Assembly (NCBI RefSeq): GCF_000378205.1
Contig: NZ_KB899409.1
Location: forward strand, 183,949 to 247,948
Reading direction: 5' to 3'
DNA length: 64,000 bases
Origin: Sediminispirochaeta bajacaliforniensis DSM 16054
GTDB lineage: Bacteria > Spirochaetota > Spirochaetia > DSM-16054 > Sediminispirochaetaceae
Both the position numbers and the translations under genes were made by a program. Positions 8,876-17,207 of the stretch are shown here, one piece after another. The notes beneath the pieces are model-generated. The model made no database searches. It was not told the origin of the DNA and saw only the letters and a list, made by a program, of their open reading frames with translations. The first letter of the stretch is position 1; each line of letters begins with the position of its first letter.

Positions 8876-8906
8876 AAGCGGCCGTAGAGCTGAGCCACGG
8901 CCGCTT
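8876..8906 (-). terminator. Hairpin after the aminotransferase gene, likely transcription terminator
   Basis: A perfect 10-bp GC-rich stem (AAGCGGCCGT / ACGGCCGCTT) with an 11-nt loop lies 47 nt after the aminotransferase stop and before the PTS IIC gene. On the minus strand it is followed by only a weak T-rich run (TTTCTCT). It probably ends the amino-acid transport operon, with modest efficiency. Confidence 0.6.
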
Positions 8907-8952
8907 ATTCAAAAAAATATGCCGATACCTTCGCCAACCTTATAAACAGAGT

Positions 8953-10137
8953 CTATGCGAATTTTCCCGATCCGAGACGCTTGGCAACCTCTTCCAGTAC
9001 CGCTTCTTCCTGGACCAGGCCTAAGCGGATATATCCTCCACCGTTCTTTCCATACGCCGTGCCGGGAACTCCCACAAAGCCGTAATCATCATATAGCACC
9101 TGGATAAAATCCCAGGCATTCATGCCGGCAGGGACCTCCACCCAGACATACATGGCACCCTCCGGTTTCGTAAAACGGAGTCCGCATGCAGACAATCCCG
9201 CACACAAAATGTCACGTCGCTTTTGATACATCGATGAAAGTTCCTGATAAAACGTCTCATCCATACTCTTCAAGGCTGTCGCTGCGGCAAGCTGTATAGG
9301 ATAGAACACATTCGAATCGATCTTTGATTTGTAGAGTTTCACGGCATCGAGGATCTCTTTTTGGGCAACAATCGCGCCGACTCGCCATCCCGCCATGTTG
9401 TATGTCTTTGAAAAGGCAAAGAACTCCAAGGCCATGGAGGTTCCGTTGTTTCCTGTAAGATAACTTGTAGCACGCCTATCATCGAACGCTATCTCCGAAT
9501 AGGCCAGGTCGCTCATGACCGCGAAATCGTAACGGGATGCAAGCAGGGAGAGTTGTTGATAAAAGTCGATGCCGACCAGTCGACCCGTCGGATTTGAAGG
9601 ATAATTGACAACAACATAACTTGGATGATGGAGTTCTGCAATTGCCTCGATCTCCTGCAAAACAGCAGCCTCGTTCGCGTTACTGTTATAGGTGATCAAC
9701 TTGGCACCGCAAAAATCCCCAGCCTCGAAATAGGTCGGATAACCGGGATCCGGAATGACAAGGACCTCACCGGGGTTGAGCAATGCGTGAAATGCATTGA
9801 AGATCGCCTCTTTGATTCCCACGGTGATTAAGACCTCTGTCCGGGGATCAATACGAACGGCGAAGCGTTTCTCATACCACGCGGCGACGGCCTCACATAA
9901 TTCCATAGCCCCGAATTGAGGTGGGTAGGTGTGATACTTCTCTACATAAACATCCTGAACAAATTGATCAAGAATGTTTTTTGGTGTTGCCCGGTTCGGG
10001 GCGCCGATGGAGAGGTCGATAAACGTATCAAAGTTTTTTGGAGGCTTCAGTTTCATCTCACGGATAAAACCAAAAGCGTCGGGAACAAGCCAGTGTAGTT
10101 TTTTGCTTCCAAATCTCATCTGCTGATGATTGCCCAT
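8953..10137 (-). CDS. PLP-dependent class I/II aminotransferase
   Basis: A 394-residue fold-type I aminotransferase. The PLP lysine is in FFAFSKTYNMAGWRVG; NYPSNPTGR and the C-terminal YIRLGLVQEE are further family landmarks. It resembles the alanine/diaminopimelate/methionine aminotransferase group, so the amino donor cannot be fixed from sequence. The ATG at 10137 follows AGAGGAG at good spacing; the in-frame start at 10179 has none. It is last in the SBP-ATPase-permease-permease-racemase-aminotransferase operon, 45 nt after alr. Together with alr it would turn imported D- or L-amino acid into a keto acid. Confidence 0.88.
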   Translation of the reverse strand: MGNHQQMRFGSKKLHWLVPDAFGFIREMKLKPPKNFDTFIDLSIGAPNRATPKNILDQFVQDVYVEKYHTYPPQFGAMELCEAVAAWYEKRFAVRIDPRTEVLITVGIKEAIFNAFHALLNPGEVLVIPDPGYPTYFEAGDFCGAKLITYNSNANEAAVLQEIEAIAELHHPSYVVVNYPSNPTGRLVGIDFYQQLSLLASRYDFAVMSDLAYSEIAFDDRRATSYLTGNNGTSMALEFFAFSKTYNMAGWRVGAIVAQKEILDAVKLYKSKIDSNVFYPIQLAAATALKSMDETFYQELSSMYQKRRDILCAGLSACGLRFTKPEGAMYVWVEVPAGMNAWDFIQVLYDDYGFVGVPGTAYGKNGGGYIRLGLVQEEAVLEEVAKRLGSGKFA

Positions 10138-10182
10138 AGTATTCTCCTCTGCGAATAGTTGTGGTAATATGTGCTGCAAGAT

Positions 10183-11298
10183 TTATTCATTGATGTAGAC
10201 CTTGGGAACTCTTGCAGGAATTCGACAAATAACTTCATTAACGATGACATTACCCCTCTGGGTAAGATCGATCATAGTCGGTTCATTACGGCCATGGCCC
10301 AGTAACATCACGGTATCGTCCGGGCCTACCTGCAGATCCCGACCAAGATCAACGATTAATTGATCCATGCAGACCATTCCAATAACCGGATAGTGTTTCT
10401 CCTTGATTGTGACAAATCCTTTATTTGAGAGACTTCTTGGATAGCCATCACAGAAACCGGCCGCTACAACGCCGATATGTGTATCGTTTTCGGCAACAAA
10501 GGTTCTCCCATAGGAGACACTCTCCCCCTTTTTTATTGTCTTAATGAGTCCGATCTTTGTCTCCATGGACAGGACCGGTCGAAGGTCTGCTTTATCCCTC
10601 CCCATATTGATAAGATCGGGAGGATACCCAAAGATACCCAGACCGGGCCTTACCATGTCGTAATAAGCCTCCGGATACTGAATAATCGCTCCGGTGTTCG
10701 CAGCATGCACAAGGCCATGAGGGATATGCTGGGATTTAAGGGTCTCTACAAGTAGGTCCAGCCTATTAATCTGTAAGAGCGTATAGGCACGATCAGAGAT
10801 ATCTGAAACGGAAAAATGCGTACAGATCCCTCCCATCATAAGGTTTTTACTATTACCGACAAAGCTTGCCAGGGACAAAGCTTCTTCGGGTCGACAGCCC
10901 AGCCGTCCCATGCCAGTATCAACCTTGAGATGGATCTCGGCCACTTTTCCCTGGTTTCGGGCTTCTTGTTCAATCTGTTTGATGTATGCCAAATCGGAGG
11001 CAAAGGGAGTAATATCAAACCTAACGAGCCGGGGGACCTCGGAAACGTCGGCTACCGTAAATAGAAAGATAGGCGCCGCAATTCCTGCATCCCGAAGCTC
11101 AAGGGCCTCATCCACGGTAGCAACACCAAGGGCCTGTGCACCGGCCTCAATACCGACCTTTGCCATCTTTACGGAGCCGTGGCCGTATGCATTTGCTTTG
11201 ACCACCAGACAAATCTTCCTTCCGCCGGTTTTCTTCGAGATGACCCGAATATTATGACGATACAACCCTAAATCGATACGTGCCTTTGTCGGACGCAT
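10183..11298 (-). CDS. alr: Alanine racemase
   Basis: A 371-residue PLP enzyme of the alanine racemase family that interconverts L- and D-alanine or a related amino acid. The PLP lysine lies in LVVKANAYGHG (about residue 34-44). The catalytic Tyr sits in VSYGRTF and the C-terminal domain has IGMVCMDQLIVDLG. Length is normal. It sits 15 nt after an amino-acid ABC permease and 45 nt before an aminotransferase. That placement points to a catabolic role in a transport operon rather than the housekeeping cell-wall gene; a second alr elsewhere in the genome would fit this view. Confidence 0.93.
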   Translation of the reverse strand: MRPTKARIDLGLYRHNIRVISKKTGGRKICLVVKANAYGHGSVKMAKVGIEAGAQALGVATVDEALELRDAGIAAPIFLFTVADVSEVPRLVRFDITPFASDLAYIKQIEQEARNQGKVAEIHLKVDTGMGRLGCRPEEALSLASFVGNSKNLMMGGICTHFSVSDISDRAYTLLQINRLDLLVETLKSQHIPHGLVHAANTGAIIQYPEAYYDMVRPGLGIFGYPPDLINMGRDKADLRPVLSMETKIGLIKTIKKGESVSYGRTFVAENDTHIGVVAAGFCDGYPRSLSNKGFVTIKEKHYPVIGMVCMDQLIVDLGRDLQVGPDDTVMLLGHGRNEPTMIDLTQRGNVIVNEVICRIPARVPKVYINE

Positions 11299-11313
11299 AA
11301 CGGTAACCTCAAA

Positions 11314-11970
11314 CTAATGGCGAGTACTAAGACGTCGTTCCAGATTTTTAGAAACGAGGATCAGCGGATAACAGATAATAAAGAAATACCCGCCCACGAT
11401 CAGAAATGCGAGAAAAGAGTTTTGCGTAAGCAAAGACATCTGTCGTGATGTTCTCACCACCTCGGCAAGTCCGACGAGAGATACGATGGAAGTATCCTTT
11501 ATCGTCATAATCACCTGACCAACGATCGAAGGCAGCGTTAATTTGATCATCTGCGGGAAAATGATCAACGTCATCTTCTGAAAAAAATTCATGCCAATCG
11601 AATCAGCGGCAAAATACTGCCCGGCATCAATGCTGCGAAGTCCACTTAGGAAAATTTCGGACATAAAGGCGGATGACGTGAAAGACAATACGAAAACGCC
11701 CGTTCCAAACGGAGAAAGGGAAATCCCGATATTGGGAAGAATAAAAAACGTTGCATATACCAGAAGTAAGAAAGGGGCTCCCCTGATGATCTCGACAAGA
11801 AGGGAGAAAAACTGAGACAGAATACGTATCCTATAATATCGAACAACGGCAATAACAGACCCCAGGATAAGGCCGATAAGCAAAACTATTGGTAGGAAAG
11901 AGAGATTGATAAGAAATGCTTTCCCAAGGCGCAGGATCTGATGTAATATGGAAATATCTTCAAAGAACAT
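11314..11970 (-). CDS. Polar amino-acid ABC transporter permease (second)
   Basis: A 218-residue inner-membrane permease of the His/Glu/Gln/polar-amino-acid (PAAT) family with about five membrane helices. The N-terminal half has EIIRGAPFLLLVYATFF, typical of these permeases. The coupling loop reads SIDAGQYFAADSIGMNFFQ, and KDTSIVSLVGLAEV is another family block. It follows the other permease by 3 nt; the two probably form a heterodimer. It is the direct upstream neighbour of alr. Confidence 0.92.
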   Translation of the reverse strand: MFFEDISILHQILRLGKAFLINLSFLPIVLLIGLILGSVIAVVRYYRIRILSQFFSLLVEIIRGAPFLLLVYATFFILPNIGISLSPFGTGVFVLSFTSSAFMSEIFLSGLRSIDAGQYFAADSIGMNFFQKMTLIIFPQMIKLTLPSIVGQVIMTIKDTSIVSLVGLAEVVRTSRQMSLLTQNSFLAFLIVGGYFFIICYPLILVSKNLERRLSTRH

Positions 11971-11973
11971 GAT

Positions 11974-12624
11974 TTACCCCCTGCTTGCCTTTTTGGTTTC
12001 GAAGGACATACTAGCAAGTCTGAACACAATGTAGAGCAAGAAATAAATTATCATCGGTATGACTAAGGCTTCCATCGGCCTGTAGGTAGAGGAGGAAACA
12101 TTCCGATAGGTATATGTCAACTCCTGGACAACCAATACCGCAGCAAGGCTGGTATCCTTTATCAGATATGAGAATTGAGACAAAAGCGGAGCAATAACCC
12201 GCTGTATGACCTGAGGGAAAATGATATACTGGAGGCAGGCAAACCAACCCATGCCAAGGGAATAGGCGGCATAAAACTGTCCATTATCGATGCCTTCCAA
12301 GCCTCCGCGGAAAATCTCAACGACGTAGGCTCCTGTGTTGAGCGAAAAAGCTATGACCGAACTCACATACGGATCTACCTGGACACCGAGCAGAGGCAAG
12401 CCGTAATAGATAAAATATAGTTGAACCAGCAGTGGAGTGCTCCGCATAATAATCGTATATGTATCGATAATCACGGAAAGCAGCCGAATCCTTGCCTGGT
12501 TTACAGTCGCCAGAACGAGCCCCAAAAAAAGCGCAATACAAGCACTGAAGAACGCAATTTTCAATGTCTCCAATGCCGCTTTGAGGAAATCCGGGAGATA
12601 CTGGATAATAATATATATCTGCAT
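11974..12624 (-). CDS. Polar amino-acid ABC transporter permease (first)
   Basis: A 216-residue PAAT-type permease with about five membrane helices. TIIMRSTPLLVQLYFIYYG is the family N-terminal signature, GIDNGQFYAAYSLGMGW the ATPase-docking loop, and KDTSLAAVLVVQELTY the conserved block near the C-terminus. It lies 16 nt after the ATPase gene and 3 nt before its partner permease. The pair differ enough to be distinct subunits rather than a recent duplication. Confidence 0.92.
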   Translation of the reverse strand: MQIYIIIQYLPDFLKAALETLKIAFFSACIALFLGLVLATVNQARIRLLSVIIDTYTIIMRSTPLLVQLYFIYYGLPLLGVQVDPYVSSVIAFSLNTGAYVVEIFRGGLEGIDNGQFYAAYSLGMGWFACLQYIIFPQVIQRVIAPLLSQFSYLIKDTSLAAVLVVQELTYTYRNVSSSTYRPMEALVIPMIIYFLLYIVFRLASMSFETKKASRG

Positions 12625-12640
12625 GGTACACTCCCAAGGG

Positions 12641-13387
12641 CTAAAGGATTTTTCTCAAAAATTCTTTCGCTCGATCACTCGTAGGATTATGAAAAAACTG
12701 ATCTTTATCTGTAAGCTCAAGGATTTCCCCTCGTTCGAGAAAACAAACCTTTGTAGCAACCTCACGGGCAAAACCCATTTCGTGAGTGACAATAACCATA
12801 GTCATTCCTTGAAGTGCGAGGTCCTTCATAACCGACAAGACTTCCTTAATCATTTCCGGATCAAGAGCACTGGTCGGCTCATCAAAAAGCATGAGTTCGG
12901 GATTCATTGCCAGAGAGCGTGCAATCGCAACCCGCTGCTTTTGGCCGCCGGATAGCTGCGAAGGATATACATCATATTTTTCGGACAACCCAACAAGATC
13001 GAGCAGTTTCTTCGCCCGTTCTTTTACCTCTGCCTCATTTTCATGCTTTACCTTTATGGGCCCGATTGCAACATTATCCAAAACCGTGAGATGGGGAAAC
13101 AAATCGAAATGCTGAAATACCATTCCGCATCGCTTTCTAACTTCAACCAAATTTTTTCGGTTCTTCTTGCCACCGGAAATCTCCATGCCGAGAACTTTCA
13201 CGCTGCCATGGTGACTGTGTTCAAGCTGATTGATGCAGCGAAGCAAGGTACTCTTTCCGGAACCACTGGGACCGCAGATAACAAGTATATCGCCTTCCTC
13301 TACAGTGAGACTTAAATCGGAAAGCACCTGTGTAGTGCCATATTTAAATGATAGATCGGTAATTCTAACGAGTTCTTCTTTCTTCAT
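12641..13387 (-). CDS. Amino-acid ABC transporter ATP-binding protein
   Basis: A 248-residue cytoplasmic ATPase of the GlnQ/HisP group powering the polar amino-acid importer. Walker A is GPSGSGKST (about residue 37-45), the Q loop is MVFQHFDLFPHLTV, the signature is LSGGQKQRVAIAR, Walker B is LMLFDEPTSALD, and the switch histidine is in IVTHEMGFA. A structured RNA hairpin separates it from the binding-protein gene, which would allow the binding protein to be made in excess. The start ATG has AAGGTT nearby. Confidence 0.95.
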   Translation of the reverse strand: MKKEELVRITDLSFKYGTTQVLSDLSLTVEEGDILVICGPSGSGKSTLLRCINQLEHSHHGSVKVLGMEISGGKKNRKNLVEVRKRCGMVFQHFDLFPHLTVLDNVAIGPIKVKHENEAEVKERAKKLLDLVGLSEKYDVYPSQLSGGQKQRVAIARSLAMNPELMLFDEPTSALDPEMIKEVLSVMKDLALQGMTMVIVTHEMGFAREVATKVCFLERGEILELTDKDQFFHNPTSDRAKEFLRKIL

Positions 13388-13410
13388 GGAACCTTCCTGA
13401 AAATAACATT

Positions 13411-13434
13411 GCGGAAGAGGCTTCCCTCCTCCGC
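13411..13434 (-). promoter_or_regulatory. Intercistronic RNA hairpin between binding-protein and ATPase genes
   Basis: On the minus-strand transcript GCGGAGGAGG pairs with CCTCTTCCGC round a GAAG tetraloop, a 10-bp stem with one G-U pair. On the opposite strand that pair becomes an A-C mismatch, so the fold suits the operon's transcript specifically. It lies 23 nt after the binding-protein stop and is followed by a short T-rich run. Likely role: partial terminator or 3' stabiliser that raises binding-protein mRNA over the rest of the operon. Confidence 0.65.
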
Positions 13435-13457
13435 ATATCGTGCTGTGTCTTTTAAGC

Positions 13458-14306
13458 TTATTGAATTATTGGGTTTGGCGTCCAATCCTTGCCTACAAAT
13501 TTTTTGTAGATTTTTCCATAATTTCCGTTAAGCTTTTCCCATTTCAAAAACCAATTGAACCAATCAACCAAGGCATCATTCTGATTTCCCTGCGTGAAAG
13601 CCAAGCCGTACACATCGGGACGTACGGGGTTGGCAGTGAGGGTAAATTCGGGGTTTTGCTTACAAAACTCAAGCAAAAGGAGTTCATCATCCATTACACC
13701 GTCGATCCTTCCGTTCTTCAGCTCATTGATAAAGTCGGTTGAACTTTCATACTGCTTTGGCTCGTAGTTATAGTTTTCCTTCAAATAGGTCGCATGCGAA
13801 GAACCCATTGTTGCCGCCAGGATCTTGCCAGGTTCAAGCAGCTCCTTCCAATCCCGAATACCGCTGTCCTTCCGCACCATGGCATACACACCGGTAAACA
13901 TATAAGGATCGGAAAAACGGATCGCCTTTGCCCTCGATAAGGACATCGACATGTTTGCCGCTATCATATCCACCTTACCGGCAGTCAAAGAGGGAATCAG
14001 GCTCTCCCAAGCCATGTCCTGCCATTCGACCTCCACACCCAACTCTTTCGCGGCAAGCTCCATCAGCTCAACGATTAATCCGGCGGGTTTTCCTTCCGCA
14101 TCTTTGTACTGAACAGGCGGTCCTGTCAGGTCTGTGGCTACCACCAATTTGCCGCTCTTCAGAATCTTCTGGAGTGCATCCTCCTGTGTCTTTGTTGCAT
14201 TAGCAGCAGACTGCCCTCCGTTCGAACAAGCCCCTGCCAAAAGGGAAAGAATCATCACCAAGGCCAAAAGGATGATACTTTTTTTCCGTAAACATCGTAC
14301 TTGCAT
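13458..14306 (-). CDS. Polar amino-acid ABC transporter substrate-binding lipoprotein
   Basis: A 282-residue extracytoplasmic binding protein (SBP_bac_3 family). The signal peptide ends in a lipobox-like LLAGAC-SNGG, so it is probably lipid-anchored. The mature part opens with KLVVATDLTGPPVQYKDAEG, and AANMSMSLSRAKAIRFSDPY is the other family hallmark. The ATG at 14306 is preceded by AAGGAGG; an upstream in-frame start at 14369 would run into the promoter and operator. First gene of the transporter operon, under the GntR-type operator. The ligand is probably an amino acid or a derivative, not identifiable here. Confidence 0.93.
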   Translation of the reverse strand: MQVRCLRKKSIILLALVMILSLLAGACSNGGQSAANATKTQEDALQKILKSGKLVVATDLTGPPVQYKDAEGKPAGLIVELMELAAKELGVEVEWQDMAWESLIPSLTAGKVDMIAANMSMSLSRAKAIRFSDPYMFTGVYAMVRKDSGIRDWKELLEPGKILAATMGSSHATYLKENYNYEPKQYESSTDFINELKNGRIDGVMDDELLLLEFCKQNPEFTLTANPVRPDVYGLAFTQGNQNDALVDWFNWFLKWEKLNGNYGKIYKKFVGKDWTPNPIIQ

Positions 14307-14321
14307 TGTCGTCCTCCTTAA

Positions 14322-14370
14322 TCTGAATGAAGTATGCATAATGATATGCTCACTTATGTCATATGTCAAC
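14322..14370 (-). promoter_or_regulatory. Promoter and GntR-type operator of the amino-acid transport operon
   Basis: Reading the minus strand: TTGACA, 17 nt, TATCAT, a close sigma-70 match. The -35 hexamer lies inside a 19-nt sequence (14352-14370) that recurs exactly at 17077-17095 beside the regulator gene. Bound regulator would mask the -35, so repression is expected. About 35 nt separate it from the binding-protein ATG. Confidence 0.75.
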
Positions 14371-14409
14371 TATTTATGATTGCAAATTCCGTATGCCGAC
14401 ACGGCCCCT

Positions 14410-15051
14410 TCAGCATACCTGCCTTCCTGCGTTCCCCGTCTCATGGTTACGCAGCTGGCCCAACACTCCGCCGGGGTGCCACATCACGTACTCTTCAGGG
14501 CTCACTCCCCGAACGCTCTGCAAGATGACGCTTAAGCCCTGAAGAATGAGGATTTCAGCGAGTACCGAAATTCGCGGCGCGCGATCAAGAGGGCCCCCTT
14601 CCCCGGAGACCCCGGCAAAGAGATGGGCATCTCCCTCCCGTGCCAACCACGAGGTGGTATTTCCCGTCACCGCAATAACCTTACATCCATTTCGTTTGAT
14701 CGCTGAGACGGTGGCCTTCAGTTCCGTCGTTTCCCCGCTATTGGAAATACAAATGACAACATCCCCGGGAACCAATTGGCCGCAGGAACCGTGCACCGCC
14801 TCAGTTCCATGCAAGTAGTAGGTTGGGGTTCCCGTGGAGGAGAGTAATGAGGCTACATACTCTGCCACATGCGACGGCTTCCCGATTCCGGTGATATGTA
14901 CCCGATTCCCCCGTTTTTCAGCGGCAAGAATGAGTTCGATCGCATCCTCGTACATGTCCCTCGTAATAAGCTCTGCATACCGGCCGAATTCTTTGCACGC
15001 CGTATCGACAAATCGGTCCAGCGCCTCCTGTCCCGCTTTCAACTCTTCCAT
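14410..15051 (-). CDS. SIS-domain sugar isomerase, KdsD-like
   Basis: A 213-residue single SIS domain related to the isomerase half of arabinose-5-phosphate isomerases. Landmarks: RVHITGIGKPSHVAEY (Lys in the GxGKS-like turn), SSTGTPTYYLHGTEAVHGSCG, DVVICISNSGETTEL (phosphosugar-binding Ser/Thr loop) and the late MWHPGGVLGQL. It lacks the CBS pair found in full KdsD. It probably isomerises a phosphorylated sugar made by the PfkB kinase, whose gene ends 8 nt upstream. It is last in the aldolase-kinase-isomerase operon; the next promoter follows at once. Confidence 0.85.
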   Translation of the reverse strand: MEELKAGQEALDRFVDTACKEFGRYAELITRDMYEDAIELILAAEKRGNRVHITGIGKPSHVAEYVASLLSSTGTPTYYLHGTEAVHGSCGQLVPGDVVICISNSGETTELKATVSAIKRNGCKVIAVTGNTTSWLAREGDAHLFAGVSGEGGPLDRAPRISVLAEILILQGLSVILQSVRGVSPEEYVMWHPGGVLGQLRNHETGNAGRQVC

Positions 15052-15059
15052 CTCCTCTC

Positions 15060-16064
15060 CTATCCCTTCAGCACATCCAACAAGTTCGACTCAACGCCTT
15101 GTTCCCGGCCTTTAGCCATTAAATCGGTGACCTCGCTCAAATACGGCAACGACGGTTGTGCGCCAGGACGCGACACCGTCAATGCCGCCGTGTAGCTTGC
15201 GAACAGTAATGCCTGCTCATGGTTCATGCCGGTACTCAGTCCGCTCACAAATGCAGCTACAAACGAATCCCCGGCGGCCGTCGGGTCTTTCACATCCACA
15301 ACATCAATGCAGGGTTGAACAAGAAACTCATTCCTATTAATCAGCGCAGAGCCGCAGCTTCCCAGGGTAACAAGCACATTCTTCACGCCTTTTTTCAGCA
15401 GCACCTCGGCTGCGGCTCTTAGATCATCACGGTTAACCCGTTCATCTTCCTTCCTGATGGGTATCCCCGTAAGCGCCTGTATCTCATGCTCATTGGGAGA
15501 GATGTAGCTAAGCCCTGCAAGCATGCCATCGGATAGTGAGGAAGCCGGAGCGGAGTTGAGCATGACCGGAACCCCTTTTGATGAGGCATATTCGACTACC
15601 AACTCATTGATCTCCATCGGAATCTCCAATTGCAACATCACCATTGCATATTGGTCGACAATCTCCTTTACGAAGGATATGTCCTCCGCCCCGATGGTCA
15701 TATTCGCACCTGATACGACGATGATCCGATTCGCCGTCCCTTTGCCGGCCACCTCTTCCAACATTACATCTCCAACCGCGGAAGCGGTTTTCTTTGCGAC
15801 CGTCACGTATTGGGTATCGATTCCTGCTTTCTCGCAGGAAAGGACCAGGGCCTTCCCGAACTCATCATCGCCGACCTTACCGATCATCGTGACATCGGCC
15901 CCCAGGCGGGCGGCTTGGACCGCCTGGTTGGCGCCCTTCCCTCCAGGAGCCGTTGCAAAGGATTTTCCCAACACCGTTTCGCCAGAGCCGGGAAAGACCT
16001 CTGTTGTGACGATCAGATCCATCACAAAACTTCCAACCACCAAGATCTTCGGGGACTCTACCAT
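15060..16064 (-). CDS. PfkB-family sugar kinase, ribokinase-like
   Basis: A 334-residue carbohydrate kinase. The N-terminal signature PGGKGANQAVQAARLG and the C-terminal DPTAAGDSFVAAFVSG (anion hole and catalytic Asp) are both intact and of ribokinase type. The ATG at 16064 begins 2 nt after the aldolase stop, with GGGAG upstream; a start at 16109 would overlap that gene. It should phosphorylate a pentose or related sugar for the SIS isomerase. The true substrate cannot be read from sequence. Confidence 0.9.
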   Translation of the reverse strand: MVESPKILVVGSFVMDLIVTTEVFPGSGETVLGKSFATAPGGKGANQAVQAARLGADVTMIGKVGDDEFGKALVLSCEKAGIDTQYVTVAKKTASAVGDVMLEEVAGKGTANRIIVVSGANMTIGAEDISFVKEIVDQYAMVMLQLEIPMEINELVVEYASSKGVPVMLNSAPASSLSDGMLAGLSYISPNEHEIQALTGIPIRKEDERVNRDDLRAAAEVLLKKGVKNVLVTLGSCGSALINRNEFLVQPCIDVVDVKDPTAAGDSFVAAFVSGLSTGMNHEQALLFASYTAALTVSRPGAQPSLPYLSEVTDLMAKGREQGVESNLLDVLKG

Positions 16065-16066
16065 CG

Positions 16067-17017
16067 CTATTGCGCTCCCCTCTCCGTCTCCGGCAGGAAT
16101 CGGGCACACATATCCGCCGAAAGTGCGCGAAACTGATCGACCTCAAGCCGTTGTGAATCGCTTAAAACCGTGTATCGCGCATCAGAGCGCCTACATATCT
16201 CAGTTGAGAAAATACCTTCTTTCATGAGTGCATACTTGGCATTGGCAGGATAGGATTGACATTCTATGACCGAAGCGGTCCCAATGTAGTTCTGGAGTTC
16301 TTCGGCGCTTTTCCCCATGCTCTCCCAGTTGTGGCATAACTTCCTGTAGAGTTCCGGATGGAAGTTGGCCATGACCCCACTATATCCGGCATACCCCTGC
16401 CGGAGTGAATAGAGCAGAGTCGCCGCATTTGCGTTGAAAAACCTTACATTGCTTCCCTTTGCCAAGGCAGCACGCTTTGCTATAAGGGAGGGGTTGCAGC
16501 AGGTGTCTTTAATGAATTGAAAGCGTTTCGTCGCAATCAAGGCAATAAGGACCTCCTCGGAGAGAATCCGTTTATAGGGATAAGGACATTCATAGAGGCC
16601 GAGGGGAATGGTATCGGGAAGGGCCGCCATCAACTTCTCAAGCGACGTAAGCCAGGCGGCGTCATTCTGATCGGGAGATGCAAGCCTATTGGAAACCAGA
16701 ACAAGCGCGTCTGCGCCAGATTCTGCCATATCCATCAATTCCTCGACCTGATCCGAAATGCTATCCGAAATATGGCCCGAGGCCATGACAGGAAATCTTC
16801 CCCCGGACAGCTCAACCGTTTTTCGGCACAACTGCTTCCGTTCCCTTCTCGATAATTCAAACATCGCACTGGATTGACATACGGAAAACAGACCGTCGAT
16901 TCCCTTTTCGCTATACCAGTTGATAAGACGCTCAAGTGCCTCATAATCTATGGCAAGATTCTCTTTGAATGGTGTCACCATCGTAGGATATACACCACTT
17001 ACAATTTCTTTTCGCAT
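16067..17017 (-). CDS. Dihydrodipicolinate synthase/N-acetylneuraminate lyase family aldolase
   Basis: A 316-residue class I aldolase. The Schiff-base Lys is in FQFIKDTCC, and the proton-relay Tyr in LGLYECPYPY; both are present. The N-terminal GVYPTMVTPF and GIDGLFSVCQSSAMF are family landmarks; the second replaces the usual G-GTTGE with a diverged version, so this is unlikely to be DapA itself. These enzymes make or break a bond to pyruvate. The ATG at 17017 follows AAGGTG; the TTG at 17056 has no ribosome site. First gene of the operon with the PfkB kinase and SIS isomerase. Confidence 0.88.
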   Translation of the reverse strand: MRKEIVSGVYPTMVTPFKENLAIDYEALERLINWYSEKGIDGLFSVCQSSAMFELSRRERKQLCRKTVELSGGRFPVMASGHISDSISDQVEELMDMAESGADALVLVSNRLASPDQNDAAWLTSLEKLMAALPDTIPLGLYECPYPYKRILSEEVLIALIATKRFQFIKDTCCNPSLIAKRAALAKGSNVRFFNANAATLLYSLRQGYAGYSGVMANFHPELYRKLCHNWESMGKSAEELQNYIGTASVIECQSYPANAKYALMKEGIFSTEICRRSDARYTVLSDSQRLEVDQFRALSADMCARFLPETERGAQ

Positions 17018-17064
17018 TCTGTTCAACACCTTGTATTCGTTAAGTTGATTCCTCAAGACAAAAA

Positions 17065-17095
17065 AACGTTATCATGACTTATGTCATATGTCAAC
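17065..17095 (-). promoter_or_regulatory. Promoter and GntR-type operator of the aldolase-kinase-isomerase operon
   Basis: Minus strand: TTGACA, 17 nt, TAACGT. Overlapping it, TGACTTATG-T-CATATGTCA (17075-17093) is a 19-bp inverted repeat with one mismatched pair. The 19-nt stretch 17077-17095 is identical to the one at the binding-protein promoter. The -35 lies within the operator, as expected for a repressor site. Confidence 0.75.
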
Positions 17096-17114
17096 TAAAC
17101 TTTTCACTAAACTC

Positions 17115-17142
17115 TTGACATAAGTCCATGATGGCGTATAAT
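17115..17142 (+). promoter_or_regulatory. Promoter of the GntR-family regulator with operator half site
   Basis: TTGACA (17115-17120), 16-nt spacer, TATAAT (17137-17142): a near-consensus sigma-70 promoter. The -35 region continues as TTGACATAAGTC, the complement of the left arm of the nearby operator, but the second arm is poor. This suggests weaker autoregulation than the control of the two minus-strand operons. Confidence 0.75.
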
Positions 17143-17207
17143 CCACTCACATCGGCGGTGCACAAAAATTCTTATGCATGATGCGTCGCTGGCAAAAGGT
17201 AGTATAC

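Noticed and set aside
16067..17017. Aldolase as dapA for lysine synthesis
   Set aside because: The G-GTTGE-type motif is diverged and the gene lies with a sugar kinase, isomerase and a GntR operator rather than with lysine genes.
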